Source: JADLHS01 sp044225555 (GTDB lineage Bacteria > Verrucomicrobiota > Verrucomicrobiia > Limisphaerales > JADLHS01). From it: a stretch of DNA of 64,000 nucleotides. The notes below the pieces were generated by a model. The model did no database searches. It was given only the letters and a program-made list of their open reading frames with translations, and was not told where the DNA came from. The stretch is taken from assembly GCA_044225555.1 (NCBI GenBank), contig JBGAIM010000002.1, positions 462,984 through 526,983 on the forward strand, read 5' to 3'. Both the position numbers and the translations under genes were made by a program. Shown piece by piece: positions 25,230-33,640 of this stretch (the first letter of the stretch is position 1; every line of letters begins with the position of its first letter).

Positions 25230-25985
25230 TCAGTTGGCGAGGTGCTGCAGGGCGTTGAGCATCGGTTGATTGGAAATCCGGATCAGGCCATCGAAGGGCT
25301 GGTCGAGTTCCAGAATGAGGAACAGCGCGCCGGAAACGGCGAGGGCGGCGAGAAATTGCGCGCCGACCACGGTGCCGTTGGCGGGCGCAAACAAGCCCAC
25401 GCTGGCATACGTCATCGCCATCCAGAAGACCATCATGACCAACAGGGGAGTGGAGATTGAGGATTGCGATTGCTCGAACAACAGCCAGCGCATCTGACCG
25501 AGTTCGTTGGCGAGTTGCGCCGCCTGGGATTTGAAGGTTCGTTGCGCCTCGGTTTGGGGGGCGAGCTGTTGAATGGCCTGGGGCAGATCCCGGCTCCACA
25601 CATTTCCGGGCGCGATGGAATTTGAGCCCAGTACACTGTCCGGCCAGATGCGCAAAGTGGCCGACTGCGCCGCCACCCGCAGCACATTGTGGCACTCTTT
25701 GGCGGCGGGCCCGTAGTTGGCCAGCGTCTGGTCCAAGCAGACGATCTTGGCCGCCATCTGAATCACTTCATTTTTTTCGGTATCGTAAGCACCCTTCGTC
25801 GAGGCGAGCAGCAGGCCTAAAACAAGCGCAGCCAAGGTGGCCACCGAGCCCATGCCAATGCGCACGGCGTCCTTGCTTTTGTCACCCAGATGGTCATCGG
25901 GCAGGCGGTTTTTCAGGCGCAGGCCGAGCAAGGCGCTGCCGAACAGTGCGACAAAAACGGCGGTTGAAACCAGGAAGGAATTCAT
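25230..25985 (-). CDS. DUF4239-like membrane protein 2
   Basis: A 251-residue protein with the same layout as the one at 20951-21727: two N-terminal membrane segments (3-22, 47-66), a helical soluble middle part and two C-terminal segments (about 182-200 and 205-225). The segment VATLAALVLGLLLASTKGAY after the second helix is the family hallmark. It is a distant paralogue of the first DUF4239-like protein. The function is unknown, and it lies between DUF1254 and HAD genes of the exported-protein block. Confidence 0.78.
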   Translation of the reverse strand: MNSFLVSTAVFVALFGSALLGLRLKNRLPDDHLGDKSKDAVRIGMGSVATLAALVLGLLLASTKGAYDTEKNEVIQMAAKIVCLDQTLANYGPAAKECHNVLRVAAQSATLRIWPDSVLGSNSIAPGNVWSRDLPQAIQQLAPQTEAQRTFKSQAAQLANELGQMRWLLFEQSQSSISTPLLVMMVFWMAMTYASVGLFAPANGTVVGAQFLAALAVSGALFLILELDQPFDGLIRISNQPMLNALQHLAN

Positions 25986-26023
25986 TGTGGGTAGCTGCTC
26001 TTGGCGTCGTTGGTTGAAATTGG

Positions 26024-26053
26024 GCGGGCCGCTCTCTTTCGAGGGCGGCCCGC
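26024..26053 (-). repeat. GC-rich hairpin repeat, copy 2 of 6
   Basis: GCGGGCCGC and GCGGCCCGC arms (9 bp) with a 12-base loop, 17 bases after the stop of the DUF1254 gene at 26070. Confidence 0.88.
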
Positions 26054-26069
26054 AGGGTTCAGAAATGAA

Positions 26070-27503
26070 TCAATCCGCTTTCTTCACCGCCGGAATCTTC
26101 CACGACCCGTCGAGGATCGAAGGGTTCTTCTGACTCGGACAATAAAGCCGCATCATGAGGATGAACTTGTCCTTCGGCGCGGGCAGCCAGTTGCTTTCCT
26201 TGTCGGCCCCGGGACTTTCATTCTGGATGTAGAGATCCGTTGAGCCGTCGGCGTTGGATTTCAGATTCTGGCGGGCACTGATGCTGTAACGGTTCAGCGG
26301 GTTGGCGACGAAGAAGTAATCCTTGTCGTACATGGTCAAGGACCAGAAACCTTCCGCGGGTGGCAGCTGGCCTTTGGGGAAGTGCATCACGTATTTCTTC
26401 GCGCCGTCGTAAGACTCGAGGATGGACGGACCTTCGGACGTGGGATAAACGGCATCCTGCGGGCGGTTGGCGCCCAAGCCGATGGCGGTGATCAGGGCGC
26501 GTTGGAGATATTTCGTGCCGTAGCGGCCAGTCTCGGTGGTGAAGAACCAGCCATGTTCGAGTTTTATGTCACCGTGAAGAATGCCTTCCTTCATCCAAAG
26601 CATGATTTTTTCATTGGCGATCTTCGGCACCATGTCGAAAGCCTCCTTGGCCACCGGGCCGAGCTTGCTGCCATCAAACGGCTGACCCGGCACGATGCCG
26701 AGTTTGGCCATCTTCTTGAGAATCGTCTTGTCGGCGGCGGCTGGTGGATTGTCCTTCATCAGTTTGGCCAGCAGATTGAAGTATTCGTCCGCGGTGAGTT
26801 TGTTGACTTGGTCGCGCACGGCCATCTTCATGTCAATGGACGGGTCTACTTTGCCGGGCGGCGGGGTGTAGGGTTTGCCGTAGGCACTCAGCGGGACGAG
26901 GGAGATTTCGTCCTGCAACTTGTGGACCGCGTTGTAATCTTCCGGCGTGCCGGTGCAATAAATGCGGCCCAGCAACCAGACGATGCTGGTGGGCGACTTA
27001 TATTGCGTCACGCCGGCAGGCAGTTTGCCCTTCCAGTTCGGACCGGTGATGGCGTATTTCTGAGGGCCGGTGCCGGTGGTGCGTTTGCCCGGGACTTGGA
27101 ACACGTCGGTCCAGCCATCGAGCATCGGGAACAGGTAGTAGCGGTTTTGGGCGTCCGGCAGACTCAACACCCAAGGCTCCTGGCCGACATCAATCCAGGC
27201 GGTGGTGTAGAGCGTGTCGGCGTTGGGTGCGGTCACGTCGCGGAAGGCGGCACTGGGATACTCTCGCATGCGGACGAACTGTCCCATCGGCGCGCGTGTG
27301 CCTTCGGGCTTCTCTACATTGGTCATCACGCGCCGGGTCATCTCCATGGTGACGAGGGGATAACCGTAGATGTAAGCTTCGATGCCGTAGGGCACGGCTT
27401 CAAAGACCGTGTCTTTGGCCAGCGTGCTTTGCAGCGTGGCCAAGGCGGCGATGGTGGCCATGGCGCGAGCGAGGTTTCTTTGCAGGTAGGTCCCGATTTT
27501 CAT
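26070..27503 (-). CDS. Exported DUF1254/DUF1214 protein 1
   Basis: A 477-residue protein started at ATG 27503, which gives a signal peptide (KIGTYLQRNLARAMATIAAL, ending TLAK); an ATG at 27545 would add 14 residues. The N-terminal part is DUF1254 (AYIYGYPLVTMEMTRR, APNADTLYTTAWIDVG) and the C-terminal part is DUF1214 (EGFWSLTMYDKDYFFV, SPGADKESNWLPAP). The pair of domains is widespread in exported proteins whose biochemical role is not settled. It is a paralogue of the neighbouring gene at 27611. A hairpin repeat follows its stop. Confidence 0.88.
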   Translation of the reverse strand: MKIGTYLQRNLARAMATIAALATLQSTLAKDTVFEAVPYGIEAYIYGYPLVTMEMTRRVMTNVEKPEGTRAPMGQFVRMREYPSAAFRDVTAPNADTLYTTAWIDVGQEPWVLSLPDAQNRYYLFPMLDGWTDVFQVPGKRTTGTGPQKYAITGPNWKGKLPAGVTQYKSPTSIVWLLGRIYCTGTPEDYNAVHKLQDEISLVPLSAYGKPYTPPPGKVDPSIDMKMAVRDQVNKLTADEYFNLLAKLMKDNPPAAADKTILKKMAKLGIVPGQPFDGSKLGPVAKEAFDMVPKIANEKIMLWMKEGILHGDIKLEHGWFFTTETGRYGTKYLQRALITAIGLGANRPQDAVYPTSEGPSILESYDGAKKYVMHFPKGQLPPAEGFWSLTMYDKDYFFVANPLNRYSISARQNLKSNADGSTDLYIQNESPGADKESNWLPAPKDKFILMMRLYCPSQKNPSILDGSWKIPAVKKAD

Positions 27504-27553
27504 TAGGGGTATGTTTGCGTGTGGTTCTTTTTTTGTTTGATTCAACCGTGAAT

Positions 27554-27585
27554 GCGGGGGCCGCCCTCTTTCAAGAGCGGCCCGC
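27554..27585 (-). repeat. GC-rich hairpin repeat, copy 3 of 6
   Basis: GCGGGGGCCGC and GCGGCCCGC arms around a CTCTTTCAAGA centre, 26 bases after the stop of the gene at 27611. The outer flank ATTCACGGTTGAA (minus strand) is shared with copies 4 and 5. Confidence 0.87.
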
Positions 27586-27610
27586 GGGGTTCACGAATGA
27601 AACGAGTTTA

Positions 27611-29071
27611 TCAATTCGCCTGCACGATGCCCGGCGGTTTCCACGAGCCTTCGCCCGGCGGCAGGACGGACGGCGTCTCCGTCTTGGGCCAGTAGAGACG
27701 CAGAACGAGGTAGATCGGCCCGTTGGGCGCGGGCAGCCAGTTGGCTTCCTTGTCCGCGCCGGGCGATTTGTTCTGGATGTAGAGCGTGAGCGAGCCGTCG
27801 GCGTTCTTCTTCATGGCCGGCAGCATCGGCGAGTTGATGAGGTAACGATTGAGCGGGTTCTCGATGAGCAACTGCGTCTTGCCGTCATACATCGTCACCG
27901 ACCAGAAAGCGTTCACCGGCGGCAACTGGCCGGCGGGGAAGGTGAGCGTGTAGTTGTGCTTGCTGCCGTCGAGCGGCTCACCATTCGCGAGGGTCTTGCA
28001 CATCGGATACATGGCCTCGACGGCGTCGTTGCCGTAGATGCCGGCTTTGGCCGCGGCGGCGCGCAGCAGCCAGTCGCCGTTGTAGAAAGCGCGATCACCA
28101 AAAGCGGATGCGATGGACCAGCCATTGATTTTCTTGCCGACGCTGGCCACCTTTTCCTCCACTTTTTTCTCCCCGGCCTTCATGCCCAGCCCAATTTCAA
28201 GCTTATGCTCGAGCGAGAGGTCCTTGAACGAAAAAGTCTTTCCCGGCCCAATCCCGATCCGGGCGAGTTTGGCGCGGATGGCTTTTTCCTCCGGGCCGGG
28301 CGGCGCGAGTTGGAGCACGAAGTCCAAGTATTCAAAAAAATTCAATTTCGCGAGTTCAGCGCTGGCTTTCGGCCATTCCAGTGCCGGCGCGGCGGGCGGT
28401 GCGGGTTGTTTCAGGAAAGCCGAAAGTGGCTGGACCCGGTAGGCATCCTGAATCTTGACCACGTTGGGCATGTCGTCGCTGTTGAACAGTTGCGTCCGGA
28501 AAACGGCGAGCGCGAATTGCGTCGTGGCCGGAAACACTTGCTTGATGCCCGCGGGTTTCTTGCCTTTCCAGTCTGGCCCCACGACCAGGTAATCGCCCGC
28601 CTCCGGCCCCGTCGCTCGGCTGCCGATATACCCGAAATTGAAAGTGTTGAAATCGCAGAGCATCACCGAGTAATAGCGCGACTTCTCAATGGCCGGAACC
28701 GAGACGACATACGGCTCGGCGCGCAGGTCCATGCAGACAAAGGAATACGGTGTGTCACTGTTGGGCGTGATAACGGCGGTGTCCTTCGGCGTGAAGACGC
28801 GGCGTTCATTGAAGAGCTGGCCCAGCGGGCACTTGTACTGGCCCGAGGTCTTATCCAGCCAGAATTCATAGTTCGCGGTATAACCCATCACCAGCGGCAG
28901 GCCGTAAATAAAGCCCTCCTCGGCGATGGCCCTGGCCTCGGCGATGCTGGGCCGGTGCTTCTCGCTTTTTTCCGCTTGCGCGACGGAATCCTTTTTCGTC
29001 GCGCAGCCGGTGAACAAGGTTACGGCGATGGCACAGGCCATGGCCCCGATGTGGAACGTTCGCGTTTTCAT
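27611..29071 (-). CDS. DUF1254/DUF1214 lipoprotein 2
   Basis: A 486-residue paralogue of the upstream-numbered neighbour. Started at ATG 29071, where a lipoprotein signal begins (MKTRTFHIGAMACAIAVTLF, TGC); the longer frame is unsupported. DUF1254 (FIYGLPLVMGYTANYEFW, TPNSDTPYSFVCMDLR) is followed by a Lys/Glu-rich linker and DUF1214 (NAFWSVTMYDGKTQLLI, SPGADKEANWLPAP). One paralogue is probably periplasmic and the other lipid-anchored. Lying between sulfatase genes suggests a shared extracellular task, but no substrate can be named. Confidence 0.88.
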   Translation of the reverse strand: MKTRTFHIGAMACAIAVTLFTGCATKKDSVAQAEKSEKHRPSIAEARAIAEEGFIYGLPLVMGYTANYEFWLDKTSGQYKCPLGQLFNERRVFTPKDTAVITPNSDTPYSFVCMDLRAEPYVVSVPAIEKSRYYSVMLCDFNTFNFGYIGSRATGPEAGDYLVVGPDWKGKKPAGIKQVFPATTQFALAVFRTQLFNSDDMPNVVKIQDAYRVQPLSAFLKQPAPPAAPALEWPKASAELAKLNFFEYLDFVLQLAPPGPEEKAIRAKLARIGIGPGKTFSFKDLSLEHKLEIGLGMKAGEKKVEEKVASVGKKINGWSIASAFGDRAFYNGDWLLRAAAAKAGIYGNDAVEAMYPMCKTLANGEPLDGSKHNYTLTFPAGQLPPVNAFWSVTMYDGKTQLLIENPLNRYLINSPMLPAMKKNADGSLTLYIQNKSPGADKEANWLPAPNGPIYLVLRLYWPKTETPSVLPPGEGSWKPPGIVQAN

Positions 29072-29117
29072 TTTCGTTTCGATTGTGGTCGTTGCTTTCC
29101 TGGTTCGATCGTGAATA

Positions 29118-29146
29118 CGCGGGCCGCCCGTCGCCAGACGGCCCGC
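29118..29146 (-). repeat. GC-rich hairpin repeat, copy 4 of 6
   Basis: GCGGGCCG and CGGCCCGC arms with an inner CCGTC/GACGG stem, 24 bases after the stop of the sulfatase at 29170. Confidence 0.87.
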
Positions 29147-29169
29147 GGGGTTCAAGGTCGGGTATTCAG

Positions 29170-30837
29170 CTAATTGCCGGTGGGCATCGGAAGGTTGACG
29201 CCTTCTTTCTGCAGCATCTCGCGCACGTGTTGGAACCGTTCGTACTGGGAGATGGTGATCGGACCCGTGTAGGTCATGCTCTGCAGCTTGCGCGGCGGAT
29301 ACTGGATATAGGTTTTCATCAGGCCTTTGATCGCTTCGGTGATGGTGACCAGCGTCCAGGTACGCTCGGTATAGTTGTTCATGAAGATGTCATAGCGCTC
29401 CTGCGGATCCTGCCAAAGGTCGAAGACCTGCGGCGCCGTGGCGACATACTTCGACGGTCCTTTCCAGCCAAGATTGGCGTCCACCGCCAAGCCACCGGTG
29501 GCTTGACCGTTGTCTCCACGCAGGTTGAACACGGCCTTGTAGTTGCCAACCCGGGCGGCGCCGGGTGAGAGTTCATCTTCGGTGAAGTAGAACCACTCGT
29601 TGCGGGGCGACTTGCCAGTTCCGAACAGCACCGGCGACAGGTCGTAGCTGTCGAAAATGATCGGCTGACCTTCGCGATCCTTTTCCGGAAGTTTCACGCC
29701 CGCCACGGAGGCAAACGTCGCCATCAGGTCGAGCCCGCCGACGATCTCGTGGTTTTTCACGTTCGCCGGAATTTTGCCCGGCCAGACGGCGATCGCGGGA
29801 ACGCGGTTGCCGCCTTCGCGCACCGTGCCTTTGGTGCCGCGGAACGGGGTGTAACCGGCGTCGGGGTAAACGTCCTGCCAGGCACCGTTGTCGGTGGTGT
29901 AGAACACGAGCGTGTCTTTGTCCAAACCGAGTGCCTTGAGCTTGTCCATGATGCGACCGATGCGGGCATCCAGTTCCACGACCGAATCGGCGTATTTGGA
30001 TTTCGACATGGATTTATGCTCGTAGTCGGGGTGCGGCAGGTTCGGCTGATGCACCTTCATGAAGTTGACGTTGATGAAAAACGGCTTGCCGGACTTGGCC
30101 GCGTCGTCGAGAAACTCCAAGGCGGCTTTTTCGACGTAGCCATCAAAGTACGGAATGCCAACGACGCCATTCGGGTAGTTGACACCTTGGATCGTGACGT
30201 TCTGGCCGGGTTTGTCCACGTACTGGCCGTTGATCTTGAAGTCTTCCGTGGCCGGTTCGCCGGCGTTGCCCGAGAGCGAGCCCTTCGTCACCTTGGTAAA
30301 CATCTCGCGCAGTTTCGGATCCATGTCGGGGAACCAGGTTGGGTCAGCGTACGTGTAGGCATTGAGGTGATAAAGACCGCAGTACTTCATCACGTCGTAG
30401 CCTTGCGCATTGGGCAGCGCGTAATCGGCTTCACCCAGGTGCCACTTGCCGGAGAAGTAGGTCTTGTAGCCGCCGGTCTTGAGGACGGAGGCGAGCGTCC
30501 ACTCGGCCTTGGGCAGACCGCCACCCTGACCTTGAAAGGCCACGGTGGTCATGCCGCTGCGGTTCGGGATGCGTCCCGTCTGCATCGCAGCGCGACCCGG
30601 GGTGCAACTGGGCTGCGCATAAAAGGAAAAGAATGTCATGCCTCGCTCAGCCATTTTGTCGATGTTCGGCGTAGGCATGCCGCGACCGACGCCGCCGCCG
30701 TAAGGTCCGAGGTCACCGTAGCCGGTGTCATCCGACACGATGAAGAGGATATTGGGTTTTTTGTCCGCCGCCTGCGTCGCGACCGCGATAAACGCGGCGC
30801 ACAACGTGGCGGCCCATTGGAGTAGTTTTCTTCTCAT
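29170..30837 (-). CDS. Secreted formylglycine-dependent sulfatase, 555 residues
   Basis: Signal peptide residues 1-23. Metal box SDDTG at 35-39 and modification site C78-T-P-G-R at 78-82. GKWHLGE and the TTDNGAW late ligand box are present. The length fits arylsulfatase A-like enzymes; the C-terminal 100 residues (MNNYTERTWTLVTITEAIKG, YIQYPPRKLQSMTYTGPI) form an extra helical end. The product should cleave sulfate esters after Cys-to-formylglycine maturation. The leader resembles that of the small protein at 24839-25034. A hairpin repeat follows the stop. Confidence 0.93.
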   Translation of the reverse strand: MRRKLLQWAATLCAAFIAVATQAADKKPNILFIVSDDTGYGDLGPYGGGVGRGMPTPNIDKMAERGMTFFSFYAQPSCTPGRAAMQTGRIPNRSGMTTVAFQGQGGGLPKAEWTLASVLKTGGYKTYFSGKWHLGEADYALPNAQGYDVMKYCGLYHLNAYTYADPTWFPDMDPKLREMFTKVTKGSLSGNAGEPATEDFKINGQYVDKPGQNVTIQGVNYPNGVVGIPYFDGYVEKAALEFLDDAAKSGKPFFINVNFMKVHQPNLPHPDYEHKSMSKSKYADSVVELDARIGRIMDKLKALGLDKDTLVFYTTDNGAWQDVYPDAGYTPFRGTKGTVREGGNRVPAIAVWPGKIPANVKNHEIVGGLDLMATFASVAGVKLPEKDREGQPIIFDSYDLSPVLFGTGKSPRNEWFYFTEDELSPGAARVGNYKAVFNLRGDNGQATGGLAVDANLGWKGPSKYVATAPQVFDLWQDPQERYDIFMNNYTERTWTLVTITEAIKGLMKTYIQYPPRKLQSMTYTGPITISQYERFQHVREMLQKEGVNLPMPTGN

Positions 30838-30883
30838 GGTGTCTGTTTTTGTGTTGTTTTTTTTGGATCCGCGACCGTGAATT

Positions 30884-30915
30884 CGCGGGCCGCTCTCTTG
30901 CGAGAACGGCCCTCG
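30884..30915 (-). repeat. GC-rich hairpin repeat, copy 5 of 6
   Basis: A 14-bp arm CGCGGGCCGCTCTC is mirrored by GAGAACGGCCCTCG with two mismatches, 22 bases after the stop of the sulfatase at 30937. Confidence 0.85.
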
Positions 30916-30936
30916 TGGGTCACAAACGAATTTCGA

Positions 30937-33441
30937 TTACTTGGCGTCGGCGGCTTGCTTCATGCCCTCTTCGAGCTTTTTGATGTCCGCCGGCGACAAT
31001 TGGGGCCGGTTCACTTTGATCGTCAGCTTGTTGAGCTTGGCGGTCAGGGTGAACGGCGGCTGGTAATCGGCGTCGTTGACGCCGGTTAACGTGTCCGAGC
31101 CAATGTCGAAGCTCTCGTCCCATTGCAAGATCATGGGGAGCGTCTTCGGCAGGGTGATGGTTTTGATTTCCTTGCCGTCCACCTTGAGCGTGCCGGTACC
31201 GGGGCGACCGAGACCACTCATGTTGTTGAAGGCGAGCGTGCCGAGGCCGAGCCCGTCATACTTGAAGTCATACTCGATGTTATGTTTGCCGGGCGTGAGC
31301 GCGTCCGGGGATTCCCATTTGACGCGTTCGAGGTCAATCAAGTTCCAGCAGAAGACCGGCTTGCCTTTGAGGAGATAAAGCCCGTAGCCGGCAAAGCGGC
31401 CGCCGGACGTCACAATCATTCCTTCCGCGCCACCCTGCGGCACTTCGATGTCGGCAGTGATGGTGAAGGAAGAGTCGAGCAGGAAGGGCGAATCGCCCTG
31501 CGGCAGGCCCACCATCGGCTTGGTGTAAACGAACTCGGTGCGCCCGGCGGTGATATTCGGACGCGGCGCGACGATGCGAGCAGCGACCGACGCGTCCATC
31601 GGGAACACCTGATGTTTCTTCGCTTCCGCGATGAACATCTTCTTCAGTTCCTTGACCTTCTCCGGATATTTGGCGGCGAGATCCTGGGTCTGGCTGAAGT
31701 CCTCGTTGAGGTTGTAGAGTTGGAGCACCTGGTTGTTGAGCGGGTCGGGGTTGGCCGGGCCGAACGCTTCCCACGGGGCGCGATTGACCTTGGTACTGAC
31801 CAGCCAGCCTTCATGATACAACGCCCATTGGCCCATCATTTCGAAGTATTGTGTCTGGTGCTTCGAGGGAGCTTTGGCGTTCGCGGAATCAAACGTGTAG
31901 GCGAAGCTCGTGCCTTCGATGGGTTTCTGCTTGATGCCGTCCACGGTTTCGGGCGCGGGAATGCCGGCGACTTCGAGAATCGTGGGCACGACGTCAATGA
32001 CATGCGTGAACTGCTCGCGCAGCGCGCCTTGGTCTTTGATGTGCCCGGGCCAGGAAACCGCCATGCACTGACGGATGCCGCCGAGGCGGGAGGCATTTTG
32101 CTTGAACCAGTCGAACGGCGTATCGAACGCCCACGACCAGCCGGCGGACATGTGGTTGTAGGTCTGCTCGGTGCCCCAGACATCATACCATTTCATCTGC
32201 AACTCCACCGGCACGCTGACGCCGTTGAAAAAGGCGACTTCGTTGGGCGTGCCGGTCGGCCCGCCTTCGGCACTGGTGCCGTTGTCGCCGTTGATGTAGA
32301 TGATGAGCGTGTCGTCGAGTTTGCCCATGTCTTCAATGGTTTGGATGACGCGACCGATTTCGTAATCGTTGTAGGCCTCGTACGCGGCGAAGATTTCGAC
32401 CTGCTTGATGAAGAGCTTTTTCTCCTCGGCGGTCAACGTCTCCCACGGCTTGAGGTGCTCCTTGGGCCAGGGCGTAAGCTTGGTATTGGCCGGAATGACG
32501 CCGAGGCGCTTCTGGTTCGCGAAGATGCGCTCGCGCAACTTCTCATAGCCGTCGTCGAACAGGTGCATATTGTGAATCTTGTCCACCCATTCCTTGGTCG
32601 GGTGATGCGGTGCGTGCGTGGCGCCGGGGACGTAGTAGCAAAAGAATTTCTTGCTTGGGTCAATCTGGTTGACGCGGTTCAAGTAGTCGATGGCGTCGTC
32701 CGCCATGCCGGTGACGAGATTCCATTCCGGTTTGCCTTGGAAGGGATAAATTTGGGTGGTATTGCGGAAAAGATTCGGCTGCCACTGGTTGGCGTCACCG
32801 CCAACGAACCCGTAGAAATACTCGAAGCCCTGTCCGATGGGCCAGTTGTCGAACGGCCCGATCTGGCTGGCGGCGAAGGCCGGCACGTTGTGGTCCTTGC
32901 CGAACCACGAAGTCGCATAGCCGTTGTCCTTGAGGATGCGGCCGATGGTGGATTTGTCCTTCTCGATGATGCTGTTGTAACCGGGGAAGCCGGTGGACTG
33001 CTCCGAGATCACACCGAAGCCAGCCGAGTGATGATTGCGACCGGTAATGAGCGCGGCGCGCGTGGGCGAGCAGAGCGCGGTGGAGTGAATGTTGTTGTAA
33101 CGCAGACCAGTCTTGGCGAGCCGATCCATCGTGGGTGTGGGAATAACGCCGCCGAACGTGCTCGGCACACCGAAACCCGAGTCGTCGGTCATGATGAGCA
33201 GGACGTTGGGTGCCTGCTTGGGCGGCACGATCCGCGGCGCCCACCAGTATTTCGAAGTCAGCGCATCATCCTTGATGACCCCGCCAAACTTGGGATCCGG
33301 CGCGGGTAATTGTTTGCCGCTGATGGTGGTGGTGGCGACGGGCGAGCCGATGACGCCCGTGGTTTGGATTTCGGCACGCGCGGAAAGCAGCGACGCCGCT
33401 CCCAGCAGCAAGCCGCAGAGAAGGAGTCGAGTTTCTTTCAT
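30937..33441 (-). CDS. Large secreted sulfatase with C-terminal beta domain, 834 residues
   Basis: Signal peptide residues 1-23, then a spacer carrying ISGKQLPAPDPKFGGVIK, shared with the paralogue at 33641. Catalytic boxes: TDDSGFG at 85-91, C124-S-P-T-R at 124-128, GKDHN and INGDNGTSAEGG. About residues 620-820 form a beta-sandwich-like domain typical of the long arylsulfatases (EVPQGGAEGMIVTSGG, KPVFCWNLIDLERVKW). Family knowledge supports action on aryl or polysaccharide sulfate esters outside the cytoplasm. It probably arose with its neighbour by tandem duplication. A hairpin repeat follows the stop. Confidence 0.93.
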   Translation of the reverse strand: MKETRLLLCGLLLGAASLLSARAEIQTTGVIGSPVATTTISGKQLPAPDPKFGGVIKDDALTSKYWWAPRIVPPKQAPNVLLIMTDDSGFGVPSTFGGVIPTPTMDRLAKTGLRYNNIHSTALCSPTRAALITGRNHHSAGFGVISEQSTGFPGYNSIIEKDKSTIGRILKDNGYATSWFGKDHNVPAFAASQIGPFDNWPIGQGFEYFYGFVGGDANQWQPNLFRNTTQIYPFQGKPEWNLVTGMADDAIDYLNRVNQIDPSKKFFCYYVPGATHAPHHPTKEWVDKIHNMHLFDDGYEKLRERIFANQKRLGVIPANTKLTPWPKEHLKPWETLTAEEKKLFIKQVEIFAAYEAYNDYEIGRVIQTIEDMGKLDDTLIIYINGDNGTSAEGGPTGTPNEVAFFNGVSVPVELQMKWYDVWGTEQTYNHMSAGWSWAFDTPFDWFKQNASRLGGIRQCMAVSWPGHIKDQGALREQFTHVIDVVPTILEVAGIPAPETVDGIKQKPIEGTSFAYTFDSANAKAPSKHQTQYFEMMGQWALYHEGWLVSTKVNRAPWEAFGPANPDPLNNQVLQLYNLNEDFSQTQDLAAKYPEKVKELKKMFIAEAKKHQVFPMDASVAARIVAPRPNITAGRTEFVYTKPMVGLPQGDSPFLLDSSFTITADIEVPQGGAEGMIVTSGGRFAGYGLYLLKGKPVFCWNLIDLERVKWESPDALTPGKHNIEYDFKYDGLGLGTLAFNNMSGLGRPGTGTLKVDGKEIKTITLPKTLPMILQWDESFDIGSDTLTGVNDADYQPPFTLTAKLNKLTIKVNRPQLSPADIKKLEEGMKQAADAK

Positions 33442-33585
33442 TCTGATCCTTAAATTTGGTTGGTTGGTTAAAGTTTGTTTCGCCGTAAGGTCCCGGAAGA
33501 TTCAATCGTGGCGTGATTCGCCATGGCCGCGATTGTGCGAGGAGCGTGCGGTGGAGTCAATTTCAGCATTCACCCTATGTCTTTA

Positions 33586-33614
33586 CGGGCCGCTCCCATG
33601 CCGGAAGCGGCCCG
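33586..33614 (-). repeat. GC-rich hairpin repeat, copy 6 of 6
   Basis: CGGGCCGCT and AGCGGCCCG arms (9 bp) with an 11-base loop, 27 bases after the stop of the sulfatase at 33641. Confidence 0.87.
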
Positions 33615-33640
33615 CGTGGTTCATGAAGGAACGGGGGGGA

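Noticed and set aside
27515..29173. A 552-codon plus-strand frame
   Set aside because: Antisense to the DUF1254/DUF1214 gene at 27611; composition is that of a reverse-complement shadow.
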